From NCBI GenBank assembly GCA_019914995.1, contig CM034134.1, positions 886,145-950,144 on the forward strand: a DNA stretch of 64,000 nt, written 5' to 3'. The position numbers and the translations under genes are program-made. The notes under the pieces are model-generated. The model worked only from the letters and a program-made list of their open reading frames with translations. It had not been told where the DNA came from and did not search any database. This document shows, piece after piece, positions 45,696 through 58,959 of the stretch. The stretch comes from Acanthochlamys bracteata. Taxonomy: Eukaryota > Streptophyta > Magnoliopsida > Pandanales > Velloziaceae. The number at the start of each line of letters is the position of its first letter. Positions within the stretch are counted from its first letter, which is position 1.

Positions 45696-47970
45696 TCACC
45701 ATCTCATGTTGCTGCTGCACTGGTGAAGCTGTTGTTGCCGGATGTCGTTGTCGCCTTCGCCTTCAGTGACAACAGATGAAACATGGCTAGCAGCAAGAGA
45801 GTTCTCATCAGACACGACCGCCGCCGGCAACCTACAAGCTCTAAACTGTTGCTTACATGCATGACAAGTGATTTCTAGCACCGTAGCACTGATATCCTTC
45901 ACCGCGCGATCGCGTAACGCGATCGCTTCGCGGAGCTCCGCTTGCGCTTGCTGTCGTATTCTTTTCGCGTCGGCGAACTCCTGCTCTGCTAAATTTATCT
46001 GTCTGCTTGCCTGGTTCCTCGCTTCATCTGCTAGCCTCTTCTCGACTGTCGCCATTCTAAGTTGCTGCTCATAAGTTTCTTTATCGAGCTTGTCACCGGA
46101 AGTAGTAGCAGGGGAGAAGTTGTTACATTTTGTTGATTTCCAGCAAGGACCGAGGGAAAGTGTCAGCGTTGTCGACGCATTACCTTGATCATCAGACGAA
46201 GTTCTTGATGCTACAGCTGAAGTCGATAGCTGTTTATGAGCAATGGTCGTATGAGACGAAGGTAGCAATGGAAGCTCTACATTCGTTCTCCGGCGATATA
46301 GATCGCCGGAGATAGGGAATACTTTTGTCGTGGCTAAAGAGCTGGGTACCCAACTATTGATAGTATTCAGATTGGTGTTTTCACTAGATGGACTGGGACT
46401 TGAAGTTGCTCGAGAAAAACAGGCGCCGGAAGGCGGTTGCTGTTGTTGAGGCGTTGGCGGCTCCGCCGCCATTGCTGTTCTTGTCCGGCTAGCATTGCAT
46501 GCATCTTGGTGTTCTATAAAACTCTCCACCCTGAAAAATTTTAATCAAGCTAATTAAAAACATACCAAAAAACATTCTTGGTGATTTCTAGGGTTTTAAA
46601 ATCTATGAAGGAATCAAGAAAACTGATGAAGAAACAAAAAAAGAAAATTTTAGTTTATGTTGTTTATAGTTTATGTTTTGTTTTATCATGGAACAGAAGC
46701 AACCAATGAAACACTGTGGCGTTGGAAATTGTGTGAATAAAAACTTATACTAATACTAACTGCATATTGTTTTGGATTGTTTTTTGTTTTCAGTGTTGAA
46801 CAAAAAATTTTTATAAAAAAAAAACCAATCAATCCACAGACAGACGGAACTCGTCGGAGACCACGATTTCCTAACAAAATAATGCAGTCTTAAAATAAAT
46901 GAGATGATCCAAAAACTTAAGCCGATGGAAAAACAACCGACCTAGAGAAAACCCGGCCGCAGTCGCAAGAATGGCCGCGAGTTCCGCAGGTCTTCAGGTG
47001 AGCTTTGTAATCAGATTGTACAGCATACGCTTTCGAGCACCGGGCACAAGCCCACTGCCGGTGAGCGCTGTGTTTACGGCGAAAATGTTTCTTGATTCCG
47101 ACAAGATCGCCGAGCGCGTGGGCCGGATCGTGGTGGAGACAACTTGGCTCTGGACACACGTATACGCGCTTTTTCGTGATCACGGTCGAAGTTAATGCAC
47201 CAGTATTAGTAGCAGCAGCTCCGGTGCCGGTGGAAGTGTCGCAACGCTTAAGAAGCTTCCAGGGAACTTTGTGTCGCCGGCGGTGCATCTGTAGATTCTG
47301 GTCTCTTTGAAAACCTTGGCCGCAGATTTCGCAAACGTATCGATCGGATTCGAGTAACGTTCGTGGCGACAGCGCCACGACCTCGGCGTCCGGGTCTGTT
47401 AATTATCAGAAAGTTCAGATATTTAAATTAATCACAACATAACTGCTGCCTATTATTATAGTGAACTTCAAAAATCTTCTAAGAAATTTAAAATAAAAAA
47501 AAAAGAAAGAAATCTTGGTTTTGCAAGTGAACTTATGAGAAGTTTGAAGATCGAATCAATTTTAATAATATTGAAAAAGAACAGAACATCAAAAGAACTT
47601 ATAATTTCTAGCTTAAGAAATTAAAACATTTCTAATACGCACCATTAGTTTAATTGGACAAAATGTTATGTTTTATTATTTGTTGTTAAAAAAAATACAT
47701 TTTTTCACCATTTCGTTAGAACCAAAACTTGATTTATATTCGGAATCTGAACTAAAACAATCTCAAATTTGAACAACACAAAGAAAAAGAATCATTAGTT
47801 TTCAAGCTAGCAAGCTAAAAAAGTTGGAAAAAAAAAAAAGCTTAGACATTACAACTGATTAATTGCTTACCAGGAGTTCCGGCAGGTCTTCGCTTCCTTT
47901 TAGTTCCTCCGACGCCGTTATTATCATTATTGTCTACGGAAAGAAAAGAAGGTGAAGTAGTAGAAGCCAT
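45696..47970 (-). CDS. SGR5: INDETERMINATE DOMAIN C2H2 zinc-finger protein, IDD14/15/16 (SGR5) group
   Basis: Three exons on the minus strand: 47970-47871, 47395-46942 and 46530-45696; 1389 nt, 462 aa. I chose MASTTSPSF as the start; an in-frame ATG 18 codons upstream (48024) is an alternative. A nuclear signal KRKRRPAG precedes DPDAEVVALSPRTLL and four fingers: C2H2 at residues 55-75 and 114-142, C2HC at 150-170 and 177-196. The last finger is split by intron 2 at Arg185, as in the family. After the ID domain come an EAR-type repressor motif LTLSL (307-311), a helical stretch (about 336-400) with QINLAEQEFADAKRIRQQAQ, and a conserved TCHACKQQF, features specific to the IDD14/15/16 group. In Arabidopsis these act in shoot gravitropism, auxin synthesis and transport, and starch-related responses. 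It is nuclear and intact. Assignment to IDD15 rather than IDD14/16 needs phylogeny. Confidence 0.93.
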
Positions 47971-50900
47971 AGTTCCCGGCCGGGGTTGCTGCTGCCGCTG
48001 CTGGCAAAGAGCTAGCTGAAACAAAATCTCGATCTCGATTTTCTCTTTGGATGGAGTTCAAATGGTAAACAAAAACAAGCAATTAAAAGATGGATGAGAA
48101 GGAGAAGAAGAAGAACAACAAGAGCAGTTTTTTATTTAAAATTTTTTTTTTTTCGTTTCTGTGTATCTTGGATGAAGAAGTGATTATGAGGAAAAGCAGC
48201 TTTTATAGAAGCAGCTTTTGATAGCTTTTGTTTGGAAGAAAGAGAAGGGGAGGGGCAGAAAGAAACAAAAACCCTAACACTAATAATTATTGTTTTTTTT
48301 TTTTGAAGAGTAGGAGTTAAATTTTTGCATGAATGCAAATAAATTGATCATTCTAAAAAGAAATACACGTGAGATGAGAGAGAGGAACGCAACAACAACA
48401 ACAACAACAAACATTTTATTCGGTCTTGTCTTTCCTTATTATTTCTCACAAAATTGTTTTTTTTAAAGAATAGCTTTTCTCATGAAAATAATTAAAATTT
48501 TTCATATGAGAAAATTCTTTTTCTTATGTTTTACATTATATTTAAGAATTTTTTGCTCTCTCTAAAATTTTTTATTTATTTATTGCTTTCTATTTAACAA
48601 AGAATTTATTTTTTGTCTATTGCTTACTCAATATTTTCTGGTTCTTTCAATCTCTCAGAAAAAAATTTCCATTGAAAAAATATATTTTTCTTGTTCTTAT
48701 ACCATTTATAGTACTATATCTGTACTGCCATAGATTTTTTTGTTTGCATAAAATTATTTTTGATTCATTTTTAGGTACACAATAAATATTAAAAAATACT
48801 TCTAGCTTATTTCTTTCTATAAAATATATAAATTCTATTTTTTAATAATATTATTTATGTTAACTTATTTTTAATTAATTTATTTTCAGCTGAAGAAAAC
48901 ACATTCATAACTGAAGAGAATCTTTTGTATCTGCAGACAAGTTCTGTAAGTAAAATATCATTCAACTCAATGTTGTCTGATTTTTATTTTCTTATTTTTC
49001 CTGAAACCCAGTTTTGTTTTAAACTCAGTGCTAATTTAACCAATAAACTACATTTTTTAGAAGTAAATTTTCAACAAGTTAGTTCAATATTTATTTTTAT
49101 TGTGCTTGGAAAGTGAGTCTAAAATAATTTTTATATTTAAATGTAAAAATAAAGTGTTGTCTGATTTTTATTTTCTTCTTATTTTCTGCAATAAGATAAA
49201 CTTTTAAGGAGCAAATTTTTAAAAGTTTAGTTCCATATTTATTTTATTGTATTTTGACAATGAGTCTAAAATAATTTTCTATTTAAGTGTATGAAGAATT
49301 CAATTTTTAGTAAAAAATTGAAGTTTGGATAAAACTAATACACCTTACTTTATATTTTTTATTAAACATACTATTTTTAATCGATCTATTAATTTATTGG
49401 TCAAATTGCGGAGTATATTTGGAATTATATTTTAGAAATTTAGTTCATTATTTATATACATAGATTTTAGAACTGAGTTTTAAAAATATTTTTTTATATT
49501 TAATCGTATTAAAGTGAGGGTGCGTTTGTTTTTGCTTTTTTCTAACAAAATTTTTCAATTTTCTATTTCACGTTTTCAATACATATTTTATAAGTATTTA
49601 AAATATTTATTTAAAAAGTTAGAAAGTGTAAAAAATTTTATATAATGAGATTTTTTTATTGTATATTTTTATTATTTCTTTAGAAGTAAAAAAAATATAG
49701 CTTATTTTTTTAAAAAAATAAAAATATTTTCATTTTAAAAAATTTCTATTTCATAAGCAATCTTAAAAAATAAAGCTCTATTTTTAAAAATGACAAAAAT
49801 AGAGTAATAACTCTGGTTTTAGCCGGTCTGGAATTCAGCCGCTTTTATAATTGCTTAAAACTTAAAGCTTCTAAAAGTAAAATATTTTAGAAAACAAGCT
49901 TGATTAATTTTAGTTTAAAATATTATTCATAATAATATGATGTATAAAAAAATGTATTAGGAATACTATAAAATATTTTCAAAAATTAAAAATTAAAAAT
50001 TTAAATAGAATTGAAATATATAATGATAAGCTTATTTGTAGCTTTTAAAAAAATTAATTTGACTTTTTCATCTAAATTATAATAAAAAGAATATAAAAAA
50101 ATTTCATTATATAGTTTATAATATATAAGTTTTTAATAAAATTTTTTAGATTACTTTAAAAGTTGTATTGGGAAATAAAAAATTCAAATAAAATACAAAG
50201 TTTTGGCAAATAACTTCTAACGTATATGAACTGTTACTAATTTTTTCAAGAATTATTTAAAAAATCTAAGTTTTCTGAAAACTGAAGATTTTTGTGAATG
50301 TTTGAAAAGCTTAATATTAATTTTTAAAAATTAATTTTCTTTAGACTTTATCGAAAACTTTGTTTATTTTTTTGTTAAAAATTATCTAAAATTCTATAAC
50401 ATAAAATTTATATATTTTTTATAAAATAAAGAATATTAAATACTGTAACAAGTTATTAAATAGTGCCAAAAATACTGTAAAATATTTTATAAATATCCAA
50501 CATGTTAAACCGAAAGGAGAAAGAATGTTTTTTTATTTGTTAATATTTTTTTATCAATAGCTTTGTTAAAAGGCTAACAAAGAACATTCTTCTTTCACTT
50601 TACAACATGCGCCCAAAAAAAACAGTGAAAAAATTATTTAAAAAACTAAATTTAAAATGTAATATATTAAATAATATAAAATAATTTTCTATATTAGTTC
50701 TATTTGAAAGTGTTAAGAAATAAATTGTTTGTAAAAACAAAAAAGTTCAAAGAGAATCAATATACACTCTAATTATACTAATATTATATAATTTTAATTT
50801 TAAATATATAAAAATATTATGTGATGCAAAATTTCTATAACTTTTACTTTTTAGATTGAAAATTTTAAGCTCGTTTTTTATATAATTTGATAAACTAAAT

Positions 50901-51040
50901 TCACTAGAACAAATTCTCTGATATTTTTTAATTTAAATCCAATAAAGACCTTCGATAATGATAATAATAATAATAATAAGTTTAAAATATAAGCATAACA
51001 ACTTTATATTTATATTTTTATTCATGCTAATATTCACTTA
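47971..51040. other. IDD promoter/leader, then AT-rich intergenic DNA
   Basis: 47971-48300 is GC-richer and purine-rich and probably contains the IDD 5' UTR. An (AAC)7 microsatellite lies at 48390-48411. About 49515-49770 is an A/T palindromic block starting GTGCGTTTGTTTTTGC, and an (AAT)n run lies near 50960. No gene was recognised. Confidence 0.55.
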
Positions 51041-51269
51041 AGGTGTGTTTATTTTAAAATAAATTTATACTTTTGTAAGTAAATTTTAAAAATAAAATTA
51101 AAAATATTTAATAAAATAAAATTTTATACTTTTTTATATTATAAGTGAATTTAAATTAAATTTTGAAAAATAAATTTACAATAAAATAATTTATTTTAAG
51201 TTTTTAATTATTTTTGTATTAAAAATTAAATTTAAAAAAAATGAGTTTAAGGAATCGGTAAACGAGCCC
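51041..51269. mobile_element. Tourist-like MITE, 229 bp
   Basis: TTA flanks both sides (51038-51040 and 51270-51272). Ends AGGTGTGTTTATTTT and AATCGGTAAACGAGCCC form imperfect inverted repeats, and the interior is nearly all A/T. It shares its right end with the copy at 2364-2586. Confidence 0.65.
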
Positions 51270-51715
51270 TTATTCTATGCATAATTTTGTCTCATTAAAC
51301 ATTAAATTTGTCTTACAGGCAATAAAATAATTAATTAATCTGAGTCATTTTTTAAGTTAATCAGAATTATTAATCGATTTATTTATTGGATTATGAAGAA
51401 ATCTAAAGATCTCAAACACATGCAATGTATCATAAAAAATTGAAGCTTTTTTGTTAGACATGAACAATGTGCGCCGGCCGGCAATCATCATCCACCCCAT
51501 AAACTAAAAATTCTAAAATTGATGAAAAGCTATTATTCCTAATTATTATTTAATTAAAAAGTTTCAGAACAATTTTTTTAAAAAAAAGTTTTTTTTTGTA
51601 AGATATCAGAGTTCAAAAATTTTAAAATATTTTGGTAAATGGTACACATGTGTGAGGTACTTACAGAATCGAACTTTATCTTTATATCATTTATTTAAAT
51701 TATTTTAAGATAAGC

Positions 51716-52790
51716 TAATGATCATCCCAAAATGAGTTTTTATCTACTTCTAAATGATTTTTACAGTTTACTTTTGTAGATTTAATCTTATAAACTGGCA
51801 TTCTAATAACTTATTTTTTTTCAAATTTTTTAAAAACTTATTTTTTAGAAACTTATTAAAATTTTTTAATGAAAACATGCTTTTGAGAAATTGAGTTTTG
51901 AAAAATAGATTAGAGACCATATTAATGAAAACTGATTAGGATATTAATTCATAAAAACTACCGAATCATTAGGTCATCCGTTTATCCAGCATGTCATTAG
52001 GTCAACCCACTGGATCAATTTCGTCAATTTCGTTCACGTTTTCTCGATTTCCTCGACTGCTCACTCGATCAACAAGCTCAACTAAATCTTTTAGGACGAC
52101 ACATCGAGTCTAATTCGAGTTCGATCTGGTCCTCAAATTCGTGCTTCATACATTACTGTGGCACCGCCATCTCTGATACTCTACACCACCGTCGCCGCTT
52201 CAGTTTCTCCGTACGATATTTTTGGGCATTTTTATTGACGCTACGTGTCAGAAAATCGAAACGGCATACCAAAATAAGCCTGATTTGTCCACCCTGACGT
52301 TGCTACGGCAAAAAAAAAAGAGCTTTTTTGCCGACGAGTTTATCCGACTTCATTTAAATTTTGTTAGAATTTAATTTAACCGCATCCACCGACCACAGTA
52401 AAAAGGAGTTAATCAAATAGGACTATTTAATTAGTAGGGTCAAAAGTTTGGGTGTGATTTACTGTTTTTTCACATGAAGTGATTAATAATATGTAGAGGT
52501 TAGATAGTCCGCGTACATATGATCGTTCCAAAATGAGTCTTTATCTAAGAAAAATTACTTCTAAAATAATTTTTACTGTTTACTATTGTAGATTTCATCT
52601 CATAAATTCAGATTCTAATAACTCATTTTTAGTAAATACATGCTTTTAAAACAAAATGAGCTTTTGAAAAATGAATTAGATACTATAGCAGTCGAAACCG
52701 ATTCGAATATTGATCCAGAATGATTATCAGATCATCGGATCGCCTGTTTATCCGGCGGATTATTGAGTCGACCCACTTAATTAATTTTGT
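51716..52790 (+). repeat. Two diverged direct repeats about 800 bp apart
   Basis: 51717-52022 and 52519-52790 share blocks in the same order: CATCCCAAAATGAGTTTTTA versus CGTTCCAAAATGAGTCTTTA, TTGTAGATTTAATCTTATAAA versus a near match, and GTTTATCC..TCATTAGGTCAACCCA versus GTTTATCC..TTATTGAGTCGACCCA. Between them is GC-richer sequence without an open frame. They may be remnants of an old LTR element or a local tandem duplication. Not identified further. Confidence 0.5.
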
Positions 52791-52819
52791 ATTTGGTATA
52801 CAGAAGACGGCGTGCGAGC

Positions 52820-52903
52820 AAATTCAATAATTGCGAAGAGCTCTTGCGAATGACTCGATAAGCAAGTGATTCGGTTCGGAATGACAGAGTGATAAGCAAG
52901 TGA
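52820..52903 (+). repeat. 84-bp dispersed repeat, copy 1
   Basis: AAATTCAATAATTGCGAAGA through GATAAGCAAGTGA matches 58855-58938 at 78 of 84 positions, all differences being transitions. The GATAAGCAAGTGA unit also occurs twice inside it. Confidence 0.85.
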
Positions 52904-55371
52904 CTCGATGAGCTCTTGCCGATCTCCAGTTCAACCCGATCGATCTGGTCCGAGTCTGATCACAATGTCAGAGACTACAAATTATTAATATATAAAGTCA
53001 CACAAGAGTAATTTCTTTCTACAACATAGAGTGACTTTGTGAAAGAAAAACACACACCCTTTGTGCACTAAGATCTCAGGACCACAAGAAGAGTTATGAG
53101 ATGGAAATTAAATTGAGCACCATAAGATTTGTTACTTACCACTTTAATACCATTTCTGGTTCTGATCAGTTGTGTTTTCAATTTGTGGTGCATTTAAAAC
53201 CACCCTAATTAATTTTGGGCTTGTCAGACTTTATAAGCAAACTATATTATGGATCTTCATAATTTTTGTCCAAGGTTTGTTGATTCAATTCAAACCTAAC
53301 ACAAACCCTGAAAATTTTTTCAGAGGCAGATTTTGAAAATAATAACTAGCTCAATAATAAAATAAAAATAACAAAATTTATATAGCAAAGCTAATAATAT
53401 AAGATTGATGATTATAAACTAAATAAAATGATTGATAAATTGTTGTCAAAGCAAGCAAAATAATTGATGACATTACAAGGATTCTCTTTGCTGTGTTTCT
53501 GGGAAGTCAATGGTCCCTTGCAAAGGACATATTACCCAATATTTCAAGGCCCACTAGTTTCTACATTTACAATTAAGAGCTTGTTTATTCAAGTGAGTTT
53601 CTATAAAATAAGTTTTACAAAAATAAATTATTAAAAAAATAGTTCTTGAAAAATTATTAAAATATAACTTATCTTCTAAAAGTATTATTTTTCTAAGAAA
53701 CTACTTTTTTTAAAACTCAGTTTCGCAAAAATAAATAGATCCTAAATTAGAAATTCAACAGATTAAAAATCCTTAAGATTAATTATCTGCTCCTTAAGAT
53801 GACGACACTTTATTTTTTTACATGATTGGTGGCTAGGATGAACTGTGTCAAACTAATTTATTCTTACATTATTTATTAATAGTCATAAGATATATGCATA
53901 AAGACTTGTGGCTTAATCTTTTTAACTGCCGATTAGTTTTAAAAAAAGTACGAATTTATCACATTGTATCATAGCATGCTAGGCCAACCTGCTCAAATTT
54001 GGTTCACTTTATTCAGTATAATTTTTTTTTATATTTTAGTGCAGCTATCCTATTTTATTTCATAATAAATAAACTTTTGCTTCATTTCAGAATAGATAAT
54101 TTATTTTATTTTAATATAAATAATTTAGTTCAATCAGAATAATGATTTGTTTTATTTCAAAAGAAATATTATGCTATATTTAGAGTTGACTACTTCACTT
54201 ATAAAAAAACTAAAAAGATCCACTCTGTTAGAAGTCAAGTGCTAAAAAAATTTATTATTATATTATTTATCAATAATTTTAATATAATATTTATAAAATT
54301 TTGAACTCATTTTTAATATCACTAATTAGTTTTAAGAAAAACTCTACGTCTCTCACAGGGTCAAAATCTTTCTGTGAAACTTTCTCAAACTTCCTCTCTA
54401 TGCTTGGAAAGAAACCAATTAGTTCTTCTTTGCAACAGGGATGAACTTGGTTTATACACAGATCTGATCTCAAAGTAGATTCGCATCCATATTTCAAGAT
54501 CCATCGATTAAATTTGTATCAGATTTTGAAATTATTAAGACCCATTTCGCATTGCTTTTAGCTCCTTATTTTATTTTTTAAAACTTTTTCTCAAGAAAAT
54601 CTTTTATAGTATTATTAATTTTTTTAAATATTGAAAAGTATGAAATAATTTATGTCATGTAATTATTATTCCTATAATTTTATTTTATTTCTTAATTTAA
54701 ATTTTTTTTCAAATACTATATAAAGTCTATTTGAAAACGTAGGAACTTTAATAGATAATAATACCAAATGGACCACCAAAAATAATATTTATAGTGTTTT
54801 GCAAAAAGAAATTTTTAAACAAAAGATATTTAAAATTTTAAAAATTAAGAAATTTTCTTTTTTTTATTTAAAAATAATAACAATAAATAATAATAATATA
54901 TTACGATATAAGTTTTATTATTTAAATTAAAAAAATTATATAATATTAAATAAAATTTATTAAAAATCATGAAATAAAAATTCGAAAGAAATAAACGTCG
55001 ACTATAATTACTTTTCAAATATTTTAGGGGCAAGTTTGTCCTTTTAAAAAAGAGTCAAAACCCACACTTTGACTTTGATTTTTTTCAAATCTCCTCAAAA
55101 GACAAAACAAAAGAGAAGGGGATTTTTGTTAGCTTTCACTTTTTAATCTTTTCGTCGTTTCCTTTTTTACTTTTTACACCCCACCCAAGAAACAGAAGGA
55201 CTGAACTGAAAGCCCACCCAAGTTAAAAGATGCTTGTTTCAAATGTTCAGTCCCCGCAATGATGATTGCAATTTTAGTCCAAAGAATTTTAACGTTCGCA
55301 ATTTAAGGCTATAATTTAATTGTTTGAACAAGTGTAAATAAAATAAATTGTAGACCAGAACTATGAACTAT
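52904..55371. other. Intergenic DNA, no gene recognised
   Basis: Moderately to strongly AT-rich with no exon structure. 54290-54520 is slightly GC-richer and has a 68-codon minus-strand frame without a recognisable domain. Nothing else could be supported. Confidence 0.5.
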
Positions 55372-55575
55372 TCACGTGTTTTAATTATGCGTAACTGAAT
55401 TTCGTGAAACTAAATTTCATGAAAGTAGAGTTCGGTGAGAAGTAAAATTCGTTGAAAATAAAATTCGGAGTGACATTTAAAATAAGTAAAATAAAGTTTG
55501 AAGTTAAATTTCAATAAAAGTGAAATTCAGTATGAATGTAGAATTAGAATTCAATATGATAATTGAAACACGTGA
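55372..55575. mobile_element. Short Tourist-like MITE with ACGTG termini
   Basis: TCACGTGTTTTAATTATG at the left and the reverse complement of the right end, TCACGTGTTTCAATTATC, match at 16 of 18 positions. The subterminal CGTAACTGAATTTCGTGAAA is the same as in the copies at 4040 and 7399. A partial second right end follows to about 55665 (CAATTGAAGCACATAAAG). No clean target duplication. Confidence 0.55.
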
Positions 55576-55969
55576 CGTGAAGTTTGAAATTAAATTTTGA
55601 TAAAAATAAAATTGGGTGTGGAAGTAGAAGTGAAGTTCGAAATGACAATTGAAGCACATAAAGTGATCGAACTCAAAATTTGAAAAAAAAAGTATAATTC
55701 GCTGTATTTGAAACAAGTCATAAGATGAAAAGTTACATCCACTAAGACCATTCTTTTTGCTTTGCTTAGCCAACGTCCCTAAGTATTTAAAATAAAAAAA
55801 ATTTTAGAAATAAATTTAAATTCTTTCCACCACAAAATGCATTTGTTTTGAAAAGATGAGCTCCAAATGCAAACGCAAATTTTAATGTCACGTTATTAGA
55901 AGCAGAGAAAAGAAGAAGCCTACTTTGCAAAATCGTTTCAAACAACAAAAAGAGATTGGTTTTTGTGAA

Positions 55970-56170
55970 TCTCACGTACAAAGAACGTGCCTTCGCACGT
56001 GCTAAAGTACACGCGGAGGTAAGCAAGTGGTGGAACCCACGCTTTCTCGCACATGTAGAAAAAGTAAGACGGATGACACCTGTCACGTGCGAGAATAATG
56101 ACATCATGGTTAACAAAAGCCAATAGATACTCTCTACACGTGCGAAGTACACCTCAAACGTGCGGAGACA
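55970..56170. promoter_or_regulatory. Cluster of G-box (CACGTG) and ACGT-core motifs
   Basis: Perfect CACGTG palindromes at 55996-56001, 56084-56089 and 56137-56142 share the extended form CGCACGTG or CACGTGCG. Related ACGTGC/ACGTGCGG and CACGTA cores lie at about 55971, 55984 and 56159. The block is much GC-richer than its surroundings. Such clusters bind bZIP or bHLH factors, but no gene is within several kb. The overlapping minus-strand frame 55787-56152 has no recognisable domain. Confidence 0.45.
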
Positions 56171-58854
56171 GCGGTCGTTTGAGATTTCTTAAAAGAAAGT
56201 GTTTCTGAAAATTTCATATAAAAATTCTATAGCATATAAATTACTCATATTCTTAAATTTTAAATGAAATTTAAGTATTATAAATTTTTTTAAATTAAAA
56301 TAGAGATGAAATAAGGACATGTAAATCACAGCCAAACATGTCCTTACTTATATTTCCAAACTGATTTATACTTAAAATTTAGAGTATAAGATAAATTATA
56401 CGTTATAAAACAGTTATATGTATAAATTTTAAACAAAAAAATATAAATTTGTTTTTCAAAATGTTTTTTAAAGCTCTTTTCGTTTTAGCAATTCCAAACA
56501 TTTTTAGGGTATGCTCTTTTAGATTAAAAATAAGTTATTCAAGTTACTAAAAATGAATTACTATAGATAGTATTATTAAAATAATTTAATTATTTATGTT
56601 TTTTTTTACAAAAGAGTAAATTGAAAGTACTAAATGAAATTCGTATCGTAATTATGGGCCGTAAATAAATATCTTATATATCTACAGGAAAAACAAAAAA
56701 CATTTTGGAATCTTAAGCTGTTAATTGTTGTCATAAAACTTATTAATTTAATGAAAAATTCTCATTCTTTGTAAGAAATTAAATTGGACTTACTAACTCA
56801 TATACAATTTCTTATTCAATAATAATAAATTCATTTTTAAAAAAAAATTTCTTTTTTTTTAATTCTTAATATTTTAGCGATTTTAAAAAACTCTAAATCA
56901 AACAATTATCGCAACAAAATATAAACACCATATTTTTCTTTCTTAAACGAACAAAAAAGTGTAAAATTATTTATCTAATTAGATATTAATTAATAATTAA
57001 CAAAATAAAATTTTGTAATTGTATTTTTTAACTAACTTAATAATTTTATACAATAAATATATATTTTTAAAAGTTTCTGATAAAAATTTTAAAATTTTTC
57101 TATAAACAATCCCTTTTGCCGTTCCATTTTGTTTTCCGCTTACCTAATAAGTGATTTGTACTTTGTGGGTCCTTTGCTGACGTAGATATCTTGGTATCTA
57201 CTTGCTTCGTCCTCATACGGGCAGCTAAAGACAAACACATTAACCTCCACGTGGCAGTTACAAACTCTCTCAATTTAATTAATTTAAAAAATGACTATTT
57301 TTTACTAAAAAATAATAAAACTAAGTAATAATATGATTTTACTATATATTTTTTATATTTTAAATAAATTTTATAGAAGATTAGGTAAAAATTTTGAAAA
57401 GCGTAAGATAAATATGTATGCTTTTAAATTAAAAATTAAATTTTTTTGTCAAAAATATCGCAGGTGATTTTATGTTTTTTTACGATCAAGTGCTCTTTAA
57501 CTCATTTTTAAAAACTCATTTATCTAAAGAATTATTTTTCAAAAAATCAGATATTATAAAATAACACCACACCCTCATATTTTTCCTATTTCGTTGTCGG
57601 CAATGCGATTAAATTTGAGGCATAATTTGGCAAATGTAGCAAACTCTATCTTCAACCTTGTGCATATAAATTTCATGTTGTTTCTAGTGCTATCATGTTA
57701 TACAAGGAGTTGTATTTTTCCATAAGATCCATGCCCAAACAATGGGAAGGGTCATGAAATTTTTGAGTTGGTACATTTGGGCACTTGTTCATGTTTGTAT
57801 CTTGTTGTGCTAGGCATGCAAGAAAGTGTTTGGGTAGTTTGGTCCAATTTTGGGCATTGGATTGGATTCTTGTGCTAGCCTTCATCTTCACATTATTTAT
57901 ATTCTCTTTTTGATATCTCCTTGTGTCCTAGGAAAAGCAACAAATTTTGGGTCAGGATTAGGGTTAGGGTTGGTTTCATCTCTTTGTCCATGTTTAAAAC
58001 TTGATTGGGTAACATTAGTGATACGATAATCTCACCTAATACTGATTTTGGTCAGATCTAACAATTTAGTTAATCAAGATTTAAATTCTTTAAAAATAAA
58101 TTCTGTGATTATTTTTTCGGACAAGATAAATTCATCAAATTATAATCGTTCGGTCGCTTGAGCGGACGGTTTTGAGAAGGGAGTATGCACGAGTGCCTAT
58201 AAGAAGAGGAGCGCCTGTATCTCCACTTATGAAGATAGCATCAATTTATAACTCTAAGGAAACATACAAAGAAAATTGTAGGAACTTGTAGAAGACAAGA
58301 AAAATTAATAAGAAATCTATATTACAAACTACAACACATTGATTGAAGCTATATATAAATAAATAGATAGAGATAAGTAATAAAAAAAAAAGGAATGTGT
58401 AGTCATTATCAAAACCTAAATATAACAGTGTTCTGATAAATGTAATTCCATCTTTTGTTGTTACTCATGATAATTTCCACAAATACAAGCACCAAGTGTT
58501 CCCCTAAGACAAGGGTAGGGTTCTGTTGTTGCATATGCAAAAGGCAAAGGAATTTCATGGAAGCATGAATGTTTCCAAACACAATATTCTTAGGGTTGTC
58601 TCCTTGAATTGGATTCCTTTGTTTCTTTCTATACATTACTATAGAGATATATACCTTTTTTTTTGTGTATAATGTATATACATGTGGTATAAAGAATAAT
58701 GTTCTGGAATATAGACTATTGTTTCTCCAAATGCATCTTGAAAGGCATCGTTTCGCAATGGTTTTCACTAATTTTTTATTTTATATTTTCAAAATAATTT
58801 TTCTATAAGATTATATATAATTTACTTTTAAATTTTTAAAAATTATACGTCGTA

Positions 58855-58938
58855 AAATTCAATAACTGCGAAGAGCTCTTGCAGATGACTCGATAAGCAA
58901 GTGATTCGGTCCGAAATAACAGAGTGATAAGCAAGTGA
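58855..58938 (+). repeat. 84-bp dispersed repeat, copy 2
   Basis: Matches 52820-52903 with six transitions. Here it sits between A/T-only stretches with sharp borders, as if a short fragment had been inserted. Confidence 0.85.
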
Positions 58939-58959
58939 AAATTTTAAATATTTTTTATT

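Noticed and set aside
46971-47310. Plus-strand frames over the IDD zinc fingers
   Set aside because: Antisense of the zinc-finger exon, no independent evidence.
54291-54497. 68-codon minus-strand frame
   Set aside because: No domain, no splice partners and no homology I recognise.
57954-57972. Interstitial telomere repeat (TTAGGG-like)
   Set aside because: Only about two and a half units; fits a telobox or chance, and lacks the TTTAGGG plant unit.
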